A stretch of DNA of 5,218 nucleotides from JAZDFH01 sp043808035 (GTDB lineage Bacteria; Patescibacteriota; Minisyncoccia; UBA6257; Colwellbacteraceae), in assembly GCA_043808035.1 (NCBI GenBank), contig JAZDFH010000069.1:1-5218 (forward strand), in the 5' to 3' direction. A model generated the notes under the pieces. The model had not been told where the DNA came from, ran no database searches, and worked only from the letters and a program-made list of their open reading frames with translations. The first letter of the stretch is position 1. Every line of letters starts with the position of its first letter. Both the position numbers and the translations under genes were made by a program. Shown here piece after piece: positions 1 to 5,105 of the stretch.

Positions 1-61
1 CCAATAGAGCTTTTTGTTCATCAGATAATTTGACGATATGTTTTTGTTTGTATTTGTTCAT
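1..61 (-). CDS. N-terminus of a probable IS630-family transposase (partial, continues beyond the window)
   Basis: An ATG at 61-59 opens a frame that runs off the left edge after 20 codons with no stop. The peptide begins MNKYKQKHIVKLSDEQKAL. The pattern of a lysine-rich start, a short beta-like HIVKL and then SDEQKALL is what I remember from IS630-type transposases just before their first helix-turn-helix, typically written as KYIVxLTxEERxxL. The catalytic DDE domain would lie outside the window. A promoter sits 28 bases upstream of the ATG, and no Shine-Dalgarno is visible. Another small DNA-binding protein cannot be excluded from so few residues. Confidence 0.6.
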   Translation of the reverse strand, partial: MNKYKQKHIVKLSDEQKALL

Positions 62-88
62 TTATTTGGATTAAATGATTATACAAAC

Positions 89-117
89 ATTATATCATTA
101 AATTGTCTGATAGACAA
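89..117 (-). promoter_or_regulatory. Sigma70-type promoter of the IS transposase, with a dyad over the -35 box
   Basis: Read on the minus strand, TTGTCT (117-112) and a perfect TATAAT (94-89) are separated by exactly 17 bases, and the transposase ATG follows at 61. The -35 box is also one arm of a perfect 6-bp inverted repeat, TTGTCT-GAT-AGACAA at 103-117, which could be a binding site for a transposase or regulator or simply part of the element's end. Confidence 0.6.
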
Positions 118-1136
118 AAATAGAATAATCGAGTACTAGGAGGAATATATTTGTATGCGCTTGATCCATTATAAAATCGATACCCTTCGACATCTCCATC
201 GTCAGGGAGATCAACAATCCATCCAGGGCTATATGTGCTCATTACGGTATATCTTCTCCCCGTAGTTAATTCTGCGGCAGGCTTGATCCATGCACCGACA
301 GTGAAACTTGAGTTGTCCACTTTTAAAGTGCTACTACTTCCGGCGTTAACATAATCATTACTTCCATCGAAGATAAGACCTCCGTCCATTAAACCCGTTC
401 CCCACAGTGGACCATTTATGAGTGTTCCATTATTTCCTGTACCTGATATATCTGATGCATTGGTTCCACTTGATTCATCGAACGTCCAATAACCAACCAA
501 CGATGTATCTCTTTTGTATTCTTCAACTTGTGAAGGTGTTAATCGAAGATCAGAACCAACTTCAAATGAAGATAGTGATGTCCCATTATCTTTTATTGCA
601 TGAGAGGCATGATATTTATCCGACTCCATGAGTGCTGTTAGTTCCCATGAACCGCCGACGAATGTATAATAGTTTCCCCCGAGTCCGTCATTGACGGGAT
701 CAATCGGTAATGTTGCAAGAGGAGAACCCGAAGATAACAGAGTTAGGTTTATTGGCAACCAACCTGTAGTGCCATCAACATTTCGATAAGACGCCGCAGG
801 TTTACAGGAATAGCTCCATCCAGTTGGAAGTGTTGGAAGTGTTGGAAGAGTATATGAACCACAATTTGCATTATTGTCGGGAAGGGAGATATATACAATG
901 TTTGCGGCAACAAATGTATTTCCATCAGCCTGATACATAGAAAGCGCTTTATTCAACGTTTGCAAATCCGCAACACGTGTTGCGTCTCGTGTCTGTTTCA
1001 TTAACTCTGCGGGGTTGATAACGATAACCGCCGCTGTTCCGAGGATGGCGAGTATACCTATGACTATCAACAGTTCTACAAGCGTGAAGCTTGCGGTGGA
1101 AGTAGAATTGCATTTTTTTTGATGTTTATTTAACAT
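90..1136 (-). CDS. Secreted pseudopilin with a C-terminal LamG-like domain, apparently truncated by the IS
   Basis: This is a type IV pilin/type II secretion-like protein of 348 residues. A basic leader (residues 1-16) is followed by FTLVELLIVIGILAILG (17-33), with Phe17 as +1 and the conserved Glu21 as +5, and a hydrophobic helix to about residue 41. NPAEL and DLQTLNKAL follow, then a globular region (70-180) with two cysteines (92, 111). From about 213 there is a concanavalin-like LamG domain: LVGYWTFDE, GNNGTL, GGLIFDGSNDYVNAG, SFTVGAWIKP. Such pseudopilins are membrane-anchored and surface-exposed; the LamG domain probably binds glycans or proteins. The position before Phe17 is Ser rather than the usual Gly. 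LamG domains normally run about 150-200 residues; here it stops after about 120, and the last 17 residues appear to derive from the IS. The rest of the gene may lie beyond the element, so the gene is probably disrupted. Upstream AAAAAGA is at best a weak ribosome site. Confidence 0.85.
   Translation of the reverse strand: MLNKHQKKCNSTSTASFTLVELLIVIGILAILGTAAVIVINPAELMKQTRDATRVADLQTLNKALSMYQADGNTFVAANIVYISLPDNNANCGSYTLPTLPTLPTGWSYSCKPAASYRNVDGTTGWLPINLTLLSSGSPLATLPIDPVNDGLGGNYYTFVGGSWELTALMESDKYHASHAIKDNGTSLSSFEVGSDLRLTPSQVEEYKRDTSLVGYWTFDESSGTNASDISGTGNNGTLINGPLWGTGLMDGGLIFDGSNDYVNAGSSSTLKVDNSSFTVGAWIKPAAELTTGRRYTVMSTYSPGWIVDLPDDGDVEGYRFYNGSSAYKYIPPSTRLFYFCLSDNLMI
823..849. repeat. Three tandem 9-bp repeats inside the pseudopilin gene
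   Basis: GTTGGAAGT is present twice, followed by GTTGGAAGA, as three direct 9-base units on the plus strand. They encode three Thr-Leu-Pro triplets (residues about 97-105 of the pseudopilin), a Pro-rich linker in the globular part. The unit is a multiple of three, so copy-number change would keep the frame. Confidence 0.8.
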
Positions 1137-1427
1137 AATGTCTTTTTGGATAAGGGCTATAAATAAAAGTTTTTATATAATCATATATTATGATATCATC
1201 ATATTATTTTTTAATCTTTCACTGTATTATGTTTGTCTCGATTGTAGTCATTTATGTATGGTTGTATTAACATGCTGCAATGCTACAATAATTCAGTGGC
1301 AGGATAGGAATTCGCATTGCCGAGACGTGAGTTAAAATCCTATAGTGTCCAATAAGATCGAATCAATGCAAATCAACCTTTTTATAAACGAAGTTGTTTG
1401 TAAAAAGATTACAATAACTAAAAATTT
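1137..1427. other. Divergent intergenic region between the pseudopilin and yjbQ
   Basis: The 291 bases separate two divergently oriented genes. The left half (1140-1220) is extremely AT-rich, with several TATAAT-like strings but no convincing -35 partner on either strand. A possible plus-strand promoter is TTGTAT (1262-1267), 16 bases, TACAAT (1284-1289), which would leave a leader of about 130 bases before yjbQ; it is weak. A 65-codon open frame at 1138-1335 has no family resemblance, no ribosome site and a composition typical of AT-rich noncoding DNA, so I do not call it a gene. I see no terminator or RNA gene here. Confidence 0.5.
1267..1335. repeat. Nested short inverted repeats upstream of yjbQ
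   Basis: GCAATGC (1277-1283) is an exact reverse complement of GCATTGC (1314-1320), and outside it TTAAC (1267-1271) pairs with GTTAA (1331-1335). A third pairing, ATAGGA (1304-1309) with TCCTAT (1338-1343), would compete with these. The arms are short and unequally spaced, so a folded leader is possible but chance is also possible. Confidence 0.3.
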
Positions 1428-1871
1428 ATGCAAATAATCAATCATATTATCCAATTAAAAACTGTTGCCACGCTTGATTTTATCGATATCACCGATAAAG
1501 TTCAGGATGTTTTGGTGAAAATAAAAATTGCGAATGGTATTATTAATATCCAAAGTCTTCATACAACGATGGCTATCATCGTAAATGAAGCAGAACCTCT
1601 CTTAATGAGTGATATAAAAAGTATGCTTGAGAGAATTGCGCCAAGGACATTAGAATATATGCATGATAATTTTGATATAAGAACAGTGAATATGTGCGAT
1701 AATGAGTGTCAGAATGGACATTCGCATTGTAAGGCGGTTCATCTCCCAACGTCACAAATTTTAAATATCGTTAAGAACCAAATTCAGCTTGGGCAATGGC
1801 AGCGCATTTTTGCTGTAGAGCTTGATAGATCCCGCCCCCGTCAGGTTGCTCTCCAAATTATGGGTGAGTAG
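1428..1871 (+). CDS. yjbQ: YjbQ/UPF0047 family protein
   Basis: The 147-residue protein is a full-length member of the small YjbQ (UPF0047) family. Family members are compact cytosolic proteins, usually trimeric in crystals, with a conserved His cluster thought to bind metal; E. coli YjbQ has been linked to a secondary thiamine-phosphate synthase activity, but the physiological role is unsettled. Visible signatures are IQSLHTT (41-47), IVNEAEP (51-57), DNFDIR (80-85), NGHSHC (96-101) with the paired histidines 98 and 100, LPTS (106-109), LGQWQRIF (121-128) and ELDRSRPRQV (131-140). All key positions are present, so the protein should be functional. The start gives the normal N-terminal length; no Shine-Dalgarno precedes it. 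The gene ends 48 bases before the YerC-like gene, which has its own promoter. Confidence 0.93.
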   Translation: MQIINHIIQLKTVATLDFIDITDKVQDVLVKIKIANGIINIQSLHTTMAIIVNEAEPLLMSDIKSMLERIAPRTLEYMHDNFDIRTVNMCDNECQNGHSHCKAVHLPTSQILNIVKNQIQLGQWQRIFAVELDRSRPRQVALQIMGE

Positions 1872-1876
1872 TTTGC

Positions 1877-1904
1877 TTGACAAAAACTATAAGTACAGTA
1901 TACT
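1877..1904 (+). promoter_or_regulatory. Strong sigma70-type promoter of the YerC-like repressor gene
   Basis: A perfect -35 TTGACA (1877-1882) is followed after 16 bases by TATACT (1899-1904). Transcription would begin near 1911, leaving only about 9 bases before the ATG at 1920. The mRNA would be nearly leaderless, which explains the absence of a Shine-Dalgarno. The -10 box overlaps the candidate operator. Confidence 0.75.
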
Positions 1905-1921
1905 TTAGCTAATTAAAGTAT
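1900..1921. promoter_or_regulatory. Palindromic candidate operator for the YerC/TrpR-family protein
   Basis: ATACTTTA (1900-1907) and TAAAGTAT (1914-1921) are perfect 8-bp inverted arms around GCTAAT. The dyad covers most of the -10 box, the expected transcription start and the first bases of the start codon. A further AAGTA half-site lies at 1891-1895, so AAGTA occurs three times in alternating orientation (1891-1895 forward, 1901-1905 reverse, 1916-1920 forward). Placement directly on the promoter of a repressor-family gene suggests autoregulation; the binding itself is inferred. Confidence 0.5.
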
Positions 1922-2219
1922 GAAAAAAGACGACGTATTAAACAATAAGGATAGCGAAGAATTGTTTAAAACATTTCTAAACTTAAAGAATATTGATGAT
2001 GCAAAAAGTTTTTTACGTGATCTTCTGACAGAAAAAGAAATTATAGAATGTTCTAATCGATGGAAGGTTGTCAGAATGTTGGATAAACAAAAGTCATATA
2101 TGGCTATTAACGCTGCGACAGGGATGAGTTCAACCACTATAGCGCGTATCCATAAATGGATGAAAGAAGGGAAAGGGGGATATAGCTTGATGTTAAAAAG
2201 AATAAAAAATAATGAGTAA
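1920..2219 (+). CDS. YerC/YecD-type TrpR-family transcriptional regulator
   Basis: The 99-residue protein matches the small all-helical TrpR-like fold of the YerC/YecD group. Residues 13-35 (EELFKTFLNLKNIDDAKSFL and following) form the N-terminal helices. LTEKEIIECSNRWKVVRML (36-54) is the conserved central part, which in relatives reads like TxxEixxLaqRlxVAkmL. The helix-turn-helix is around 58-81 (KSYMAINAATGMSSTTIARI, then HKWM), and the typical GxGGYxLML tail is at 84-92. It is a DNA-binding protein that should act as a dimer. Unlike classical TrpR, this group is not known to be tied to tryptophan, and no trp genes are nearby. Its promoter carries a palindrome overlapping the start codon, consistent with autorepression. 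Transcription downstream is stopped by the terminator at 2317-2341. Confidence 0.92.
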   Translation: MKKDDVLNNKDSEELFKTFLNLKNIDDAKSFLRDLLTEKEIIECSNRWKVVRMLDKQKSYMAINAATGMSSTTIARIHKWMKEGKGGYSLMLKRIKNNE

Positions 2220-2250
2220 CAAAAAAATACAAATAAATTCTATCCATCAT

Positions 2251-2278
2251 AACCAATTCTTCAAAGAAGAGATTGGTT
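2251..2278 (+). other. Stable hairpin downstream of the YerC-like gene
   Basis: AACCAATTCTTC (2251-2262) pairs with GAAGA-G-ATTGGTT (2266-2278): 12 base pairs with one bulged G and an AAA loop. The T-run (2287-2292) starts 8 bases after the stem, too far for a classic intrinsic terminator. It may protect the 3' end of the upstream mRNA or belong to the leader of the next gene. TTGGTT (2273-2278) could instead pair with AACCAA at 2371-2376. Confidence 0.5.
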
Positions 2279-2316
2279 GTTGTTGATTTTTTGTCTACAT
2301 ACAATGAAGAACATTC

Positions 2317-2341
2317 AATCCCTTCCTTGAAGGGATTTTTT
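2317..2341 (+). terminator. Intrinsic terminator
   Basis: AATCCCTTC (2317-2325), loop CTT, GAAGGGATT (2329-2337) make a perfect 9-bp stem that runs directly into six T residues (2336-2341). This is a textbook Rho-independent terminator for transcripts coming from the YerC-like gene. Its left arm can also pair with AGGAAGGGA at 2346-2354, which would open the terminator. Confidence 0.85.
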
Positions 2342-2367
2342 GATGAGGAAGGGAATCGTTCTTTAAT
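2340..2367 (+). promoter_or_regulatory. Possible promoter for the 229-residue protein gene
   Basis: TTGATG (2340-2345), 16 bases, TTTAAT (2362-2367), immediately after the terminator, would start transcription near 2374, just ahead of the ribosome site. An alternative is TTGTTG (2277-2282), 17 bases, TACAAT (2300-2305), upstream of the terminator, which would make the terminator part of the leader. Neither is strong. Confidence 0.35.
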
Positions 2368-2381
2368 CATAACCAAAACAT

Positions 2382-2389
2382 GGAGGGGG
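2382..2389 (+). promoter_or_regulatory. Strong Shine-Dalgarno fixing the ATG at 2394
   Basis: GGAGGGGG lies 7 bases (from the end of GGAGG) before the ATG at 2394. It is the only strong Shine-Dalgarno in the window; the other genes have none or weak purine stretches. AAAAC (2375-2379) and GTTTT (2389-2393) flank it and could place it in a small hairpin loop. Confidence 0.8.
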
Positions 2390-2393
2390 TTTT

Positions 2394-3083
2394 ATGCAAC
2401 TACAGGATATAGGTATTAAATGGTTCAATACGGTATTTTATCCGCAGAACAAAACAGGACGGGCAATGAGATATGATGATGGCGTTCTTTCTCGGTTACG
2501 CAGCAATACAGTGACTCTTTTTACGCCATGGGGACCTCGGTATAGTTGGAAGAAAAGAGGAATCTTAATTACCGAAACGGATAAGGAGTTAGAGGTATTG
2601 AATTTTTTAAGAGACATGATTCATCGATGGAAAGATAACATGCCGCAGACGACATTTCGTTGGTTGTTCTTAGGCGCAGATCTCTATGGAACAGAGATTA
2701 ATAATTTACCGACAGATGTTGTTGCAGGGTATTTCGAAGAGGTGAAGTGTGTATTGCAGAGCACCATCCCATTTGCAGAGTTCCGATTATGGTCATCGTT
2801 TAATGATGAGGCATCACCGTATCGAACAGTTGTACAAAATGATTTCGAAACGTTTGTTGATAGTAACTTATTAACTCGTGCTGAACATACCGCACGGATG
2901 TTAAAGACTGGAGGTGACCCTAGAGCATACCTTATAGAGCGTCTGTCTGAGGCAATGTTCATAGAAGAGACGTTTCATCCTGTAAAAATTTCATGTGTCG
3001 GAAGACAAAAGGATGTAAAAGTCGATTGGCAACTGCCTGTATTGTATTTTTTACCCGAATATCTTCATGCACCGTGGTTATGA
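2394..3083 (+). CDS. Uncharacterised 229-residue protein; weak resemblance to cyclodipeptide synthases
   Basis: I do not recognise this family with confidence. It is soluble, with no signal peptide or membrane segment, rich in aromatic residues, and looks complete: strong ribosome site, own terminator. Visible blocks are TLFTPWGPRYSW (41-52), a helical ELEVLNFLRDMIHRW (65-79), a hydrophobic strand plus turn FRWLFLGADLYGTEIN (88-103), FRLWSSF (130-136), SPYRTVV (141-147), AYLIERLSEAMFIEE (178-192), GRQKD (203-207) and a Trp/Pro-rich end LPVLYFLPEYLHAPWL (214-229). The length and the order strand, Gly/Pro turn, strand ADxYG, FRxWSSF, YLxER, GRxK recall from memory the Rossmann-like tRNA-dependent cyclodipeptide synthases. 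However, the catalytic Tyr-xxx-Glu spacing is not met (Tyr179 is followed by Glu at +3) and the catalytic N-terminal Ser is not evident. I treat that as a hypothesis only. The gene stands alone between two terminators. Confidence 0.85.
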   Translation: MQLQDIGIKWFNTVFYPQNKTGRAMRYDDGVLSRLRSNTVTLFTPWGPRYSWKKRGILITETDKELEVLNFLRDMIHRWKDNMPQTTFRWLFLGADLYGTEINNLPTDVVAGYFEEVKCVLQSTIPFAEFRLWSSFNDEASPYRTVVQNDFETFVDSNLLTRAEHTARMLKTGGDPRAYLIERLSEAMFIEETFHPVKISCVGRQKDVKVDWQLPVLYFLPEYLHAPWL

Positions 3084-3087
3084 AAGA

Positions 3088-3130
3088 AGGGGTATCGGTC
3101 ACAAAGATCCGATACCCCTCTTATTTTTTT
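3088..3130 (+). terminator. Strong intrinsic terminator of the 229-residue protein gene
   Basis: AGGGGTATCGG (3088-3098) and CCGATACCCCT (3109-3119) form a perfect 11-bp stem with a 10-base loop, followed by CTTATTTTTTT (3120-3130). It begins 5 bases after the TGA stop. Confidence 0.93.
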
Positions 3131-3223
3131 GTATAGTTGTTGTTACCATTGCAGTAAAAAAATACAGCGAAGGAAAGTATAAAACGAAAAAATAAATTAT
3201 ATTTAATAAAATAAAATATCTTT

Positions 3224-4108
3224 ATGAATTATGATGAAATAATTAAAAATACGATAGACATGCATGTCCACGTTGGTCCGGAAATTATTCCGCGAAAGTT
3301 TACTATTCCTGGATTGATAAAATCGGAACAAGGGATGTTGAGAGGTGCGGTGGTAAAAAATCATTTTTTCCCGACCGTTGTTATGAATGAGCAAAAAGCA
3401 GATGATTTTATATTGATACATTCAGTGACGTTGAATCAGTACGTTGGAGGCTTTAATCCGTATGTCGTTGAATCGACTGCGGGATTAACGAATTGTCCTA
3501 TTGTGGTGTGGTTCCCAACGATACATGCCGAAAATATTTTGCAAAATAGCGAATATGAAATACCAGTCGAATGGCTTGGTGGGGGAAAGATAAGAAATTA
3601 TTGTTCTCGAAAAGCATCTGATATACAAGGTCTTTCAATTTTTGATGAGACTGGAGATATAAGACAAGCGGTAAAGAATGTTTTAGAAGTAATTAAGTCC
3701 AAAGACGCTATCCTTGCGACCGGACATATTTCATGGAGGGAGTCTGTGGCTCTTGCAACGTATGCGTTGGATGAAGTTAAGATAAATAAGATCATCATCA
3801 CTCATCCGATTTATGGACATATTGCGATGCCGGTATCGGCGCAAAAAGATTTAACGAAAAAAGGTGTGTTTATAGAACATTGTTATTCAATGTACTCGAT
3901 AGATAAAATTTTGATGAGAAACATTGCAGACCAGATTAAATATGTTGGTGCAGAACAGTGCATATTTTCCTCCGATGTTGGACAGGTATTTAGTGACGGC
4001 CCAAGCGAAGCTTTAAAGAAAAGTATTATATTGCTTGAGAAGGAAGGAATAACGGAAAAAGAGATTAAAAAGATGTTCGTAGGTAACACATCTTTGCTCA
4101 TTTCTTAA
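3224..4108 (+). CDS. Metal-dependent amidohydrolase-fold protein, DUF6282 type
   Basis: The 294-residue protein shows the ligand set of a TIM-barrel metallohydrolase in order: HVH (His14, His16) after the first strand, Lys45 in AVVKNH, His168 in ATGHIS, His194 in THPIYGH and Asp251 in SSDVGQ. Lys45 is at the position where related enzymes carry a carboxylated lysine bridging two metals. IDMHVHVGPEIIPRK, the GGFNPYVVE block (75-83), VVWFPTIHAEN (94-104) and the C-terminal FVGNTSLLI fit the DUF6282 family as I remember it. It should be a cytosolic hydrolase acting on an amide, ester or phosphoester; the substrate is unknown. The length is normal and nothing is missing. The 93 bases upstream are very AT-rich, with no Shine-Dalgarno and only weak promoter-like strings (TTGTTA 3140-3145, TACAGC 3163-3168). 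The CofE-like gene follows after 102 bases without a terminator. Confidence 0.88.
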   Translation: MNYDEIIKNTIDMHVHVGPEIIPRKFTIPGLIKSEQGMLRGAVVKNHFFPTVVMNEQKADDFILIHSVTLNQYVGGFNPYVVESTAGLTNCPIVVWFPTIHAENILQNSEYEIPVEWLGGGKIRNYCSRKASDIQGLSIFDETGDIRQAVKNVLEVIKSKDAILATGHISWRESVALATYALDEVKINKIIITHPIYGHIAMPVSAQKDLTKKGVFIEHCYSMYSIDKILMRNIADQIKYVGAEQCIFSSDVGQVFSDGPSEALKKSIILLEKEGITEKEIKKMFVGNTSLLIS

Positions 4109-4161
4109 ATACTAAAGAAGTGGATGATATATCTTTTAAGGGATATTATGATTAAGATGTT

Positions 4162-4190
4162 TTGCGTAATATATGCAAACGATGTACAAA
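4162..4190 (+). promoter_or_regulatory. Weak candidate promoter before the CofE-like gene
   Basis: TTGCGT (4162-4167), 17 bases, TACAAA (4185-4190) would start transcription near 4197, about 14 bases before the ATG. The same spot holds a small dyad, TTTGCGTA-ATA-TATGCAAA (4161-4179 region), with one G-T pair. Both boxes are poor matches, and read-through from the amidohydrolase gene is equally possible. Confidence 0.25.
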
Positions 4191-4210
4191 GTTTAAAGAT
4201 ATAAAGAACA

Positions 4211-4942
4211 ATGGAAATTATTTCTATAAAAACAAGAATTATCCAACCCCCGAAAGATAATATTTTTGATGTCATAGACGAGTATTGTCCGACGTTACAA
4301 GAAAAAGATATTCTACTTGTAACGTCAAAGGTTATTGCTATACATCAAGGGCTTTGTATTAAGAAAGATTTAGTCGAGAACAAAGACGATCTCATTAAAA
4401 AAGAGGCAGATGCATTTATCCCGAGAAAGGAGTGTCCCAATGGGTACGCTATTTTAACAATAAAAAATAATACACTCATCCCATCTGCGGGAATCGACGA
4501 GAGCAACGCAAACGGTTACTATGTTTTGTGGCCGAAGAATCCGGAGTGGGAAGCAAAAAGAATTTGTACTTATTTAAAACAAAAGTTTTCTTTAAAAAAA
4601 TTAGCTGTCATTATAACGGATAGCCATTCAACTCCGATGAGGTACGGTGTTATGGGAATATCTATAGGATTTTATGGTCTGGAACCATTAAACGATTATA
4701 GAGGGAAGGAAGATATATTTGGAAATATACTAAAAATATCACAAAGCAATGTTGTCGATGCCCTGGCAGCTATGGGGGTTTTATGTATGGGAGAAGGTGG
4801 AGAGCAAACACCGATAGTTATTATAAGAGGCCAAAAAGGAATTGAATTTACTATGCAAGATACCTATCAAGATTTATTGGTTCCTATCAAAGAAGATATT
4901 TACTATCCTTTGTTAAAAAATTTTTATAAAAAGAAGCAATAG
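4211..4942 (+). CDS. CofE-like gamma-glutamyl ligase (F420_ligase family; often named putative folate metabolism gamma-glutamate ligase)
   Basis: The 243-residue protein has the F420-0:gamma-glutamyl ligase fold. Family blocks in order are ILLVTSKVIAIHQG (34-47), PSAGIDESNANGYYVLWP (91-108), an acidic metal-site block TDSHSTPMRYG (136-146), GISIGFYGLEPLNDYRGKED (149-168), and VVDALAAMGVLCMGEGGEQTPIVIIRG (181-207). In archaeal and actinobacterial CofE, the enzyme adds glutamates to coenzyme F420-0 with GTP and divalent metal. Here the usual D-T-x-GRPWR block reads DSHSTPMR, so the substrate is likely different. In this lineage F420 is not expected, and the name suggesting folate polyglutamylation is a prediction only. 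The start gives an N-terminus ISIKTRIIQP that fits the family; only a weak AAAGAA precedes it. It ends 42 bases before the tRNA gene, with no clear terminator. Confidence 0.88.
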   Translation: MEIISIKTRIIQPPKDNIFDVIDEYCPTLQEKDILLVTSKVIAIHQGLCIKKDLVENKDDLIKKEADAFIPRKECPNGYAILTIKNNTLIPSAGIDESNANGYYVLWPKNPEWEAKRICTYLKQKFSLKKLAVIITDSHSTPMRYGVMGISIGFYGLEPLNDYRGKEDIFGNILKISQSNVVDALAAMGVLCMGEGGEQTPIVIIRGQKGIEFTMQDTYQDLLVPIKEDIYYPLLKNFYKKKQ

Positions 4943-4984
4943 CAAGCATTTACAAACAAAACCCATCAAGGTAATCTTTTCATC

Positions 4985-5074
4985 GGAGAGATGGCTGAGC
5001 GGTTGAAGGCGCCACACTCGAAATGTGGTGTGCTCGAAAGGGCACCGAGGGTTCGAATCCCTCTCTCTCCGCCA
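4985..5074 (+). tRNA. tRNA-Ser(CGA), with encoded CCA
   Basis: A complete type II tRNA of 90 bases. Acceptor GGAGAGA (4985-4991) pairs with TCTCTCC (5064-5070), followed by discriminator G and CCA (5072-5074). The anticodon stem is CCACA (5012-5016) with TGTGG (5024-5028); the loop is CTCGAAA with anticodon CGA at 5019-5021, reading UCG. The long variable arm GTGC/GCAC (5030-5033, 5042-5045) is typical of Ser. The T arm is GAGGG-TTCGAAT-CCCTC (5047-5063). All stems are intact. Confidence 0.97.
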
Positions 5075-5105
5075 ATTTACAATTTCAGAGTTTTCGGAAG
5101 TTTTA

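Larger units (their letters stand above)
1..149 (-). mobile_element. End of an insertion sequence (probable IS630 family), cut by the window edge
   Basis: The stretch carries the start of a transposase-like gene reading out of the window (1-61, minus), preceded by its own promoter (89-117), and it interrupts the pseudopilin reading frame coming from the right. IS630-family elements insert at TA and duplicate it. TA dinucleotides lie at 134-135, 137-138, 146-147 and 148-149, so the boundary probably falls between 134 and 149; I cannot fix it without the other end. The pseudopilin's LamG-like sequence reads sensibly to about position 147 (residues ending SAYKYI), and the last roughly 17 codons look unrelated. 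Family assignment rests on only 20 residues, so another IS family is possible. Confidence 0.5.

Noticed and set aside
1138..1335. A 65-codon plus-strand open frame divergent from the pseudopilin
   Set aside because: Ile/Tyr/Phe-rich composition expected from AT-rich noncoding DNA, no ribosome site, no recognisable motif; overlaps the inverted repeats.
1283..1353. A tRNA-Gly-like word pattern (TTCAGTGGCAG, then TTGCC, then GTTAAAATCC) suggesting a decayed tRNA
   Set aside because: The spacings are off by 5-7 bases, and the acceptor, anticodon and T stems do not pair, so the likeness is probably chance.
1310..1729. The 10-mer ATTCGCATTG occurs at 1310-1319 and again inside yjbQ at 1720-1729
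   Set aside because: Several 10-base repeats are expected by chance in 5 kb, and the flanks do not match, so this is not evidence for a duplicated yjbQ fragment.
2137..2376. A 79-codon minus-strand open frame across the intergenic hairpins
   Set aside because: It runs through a clear terminator and the complement of the YerC-like gene's end, with no family resemblance or ribosome site.
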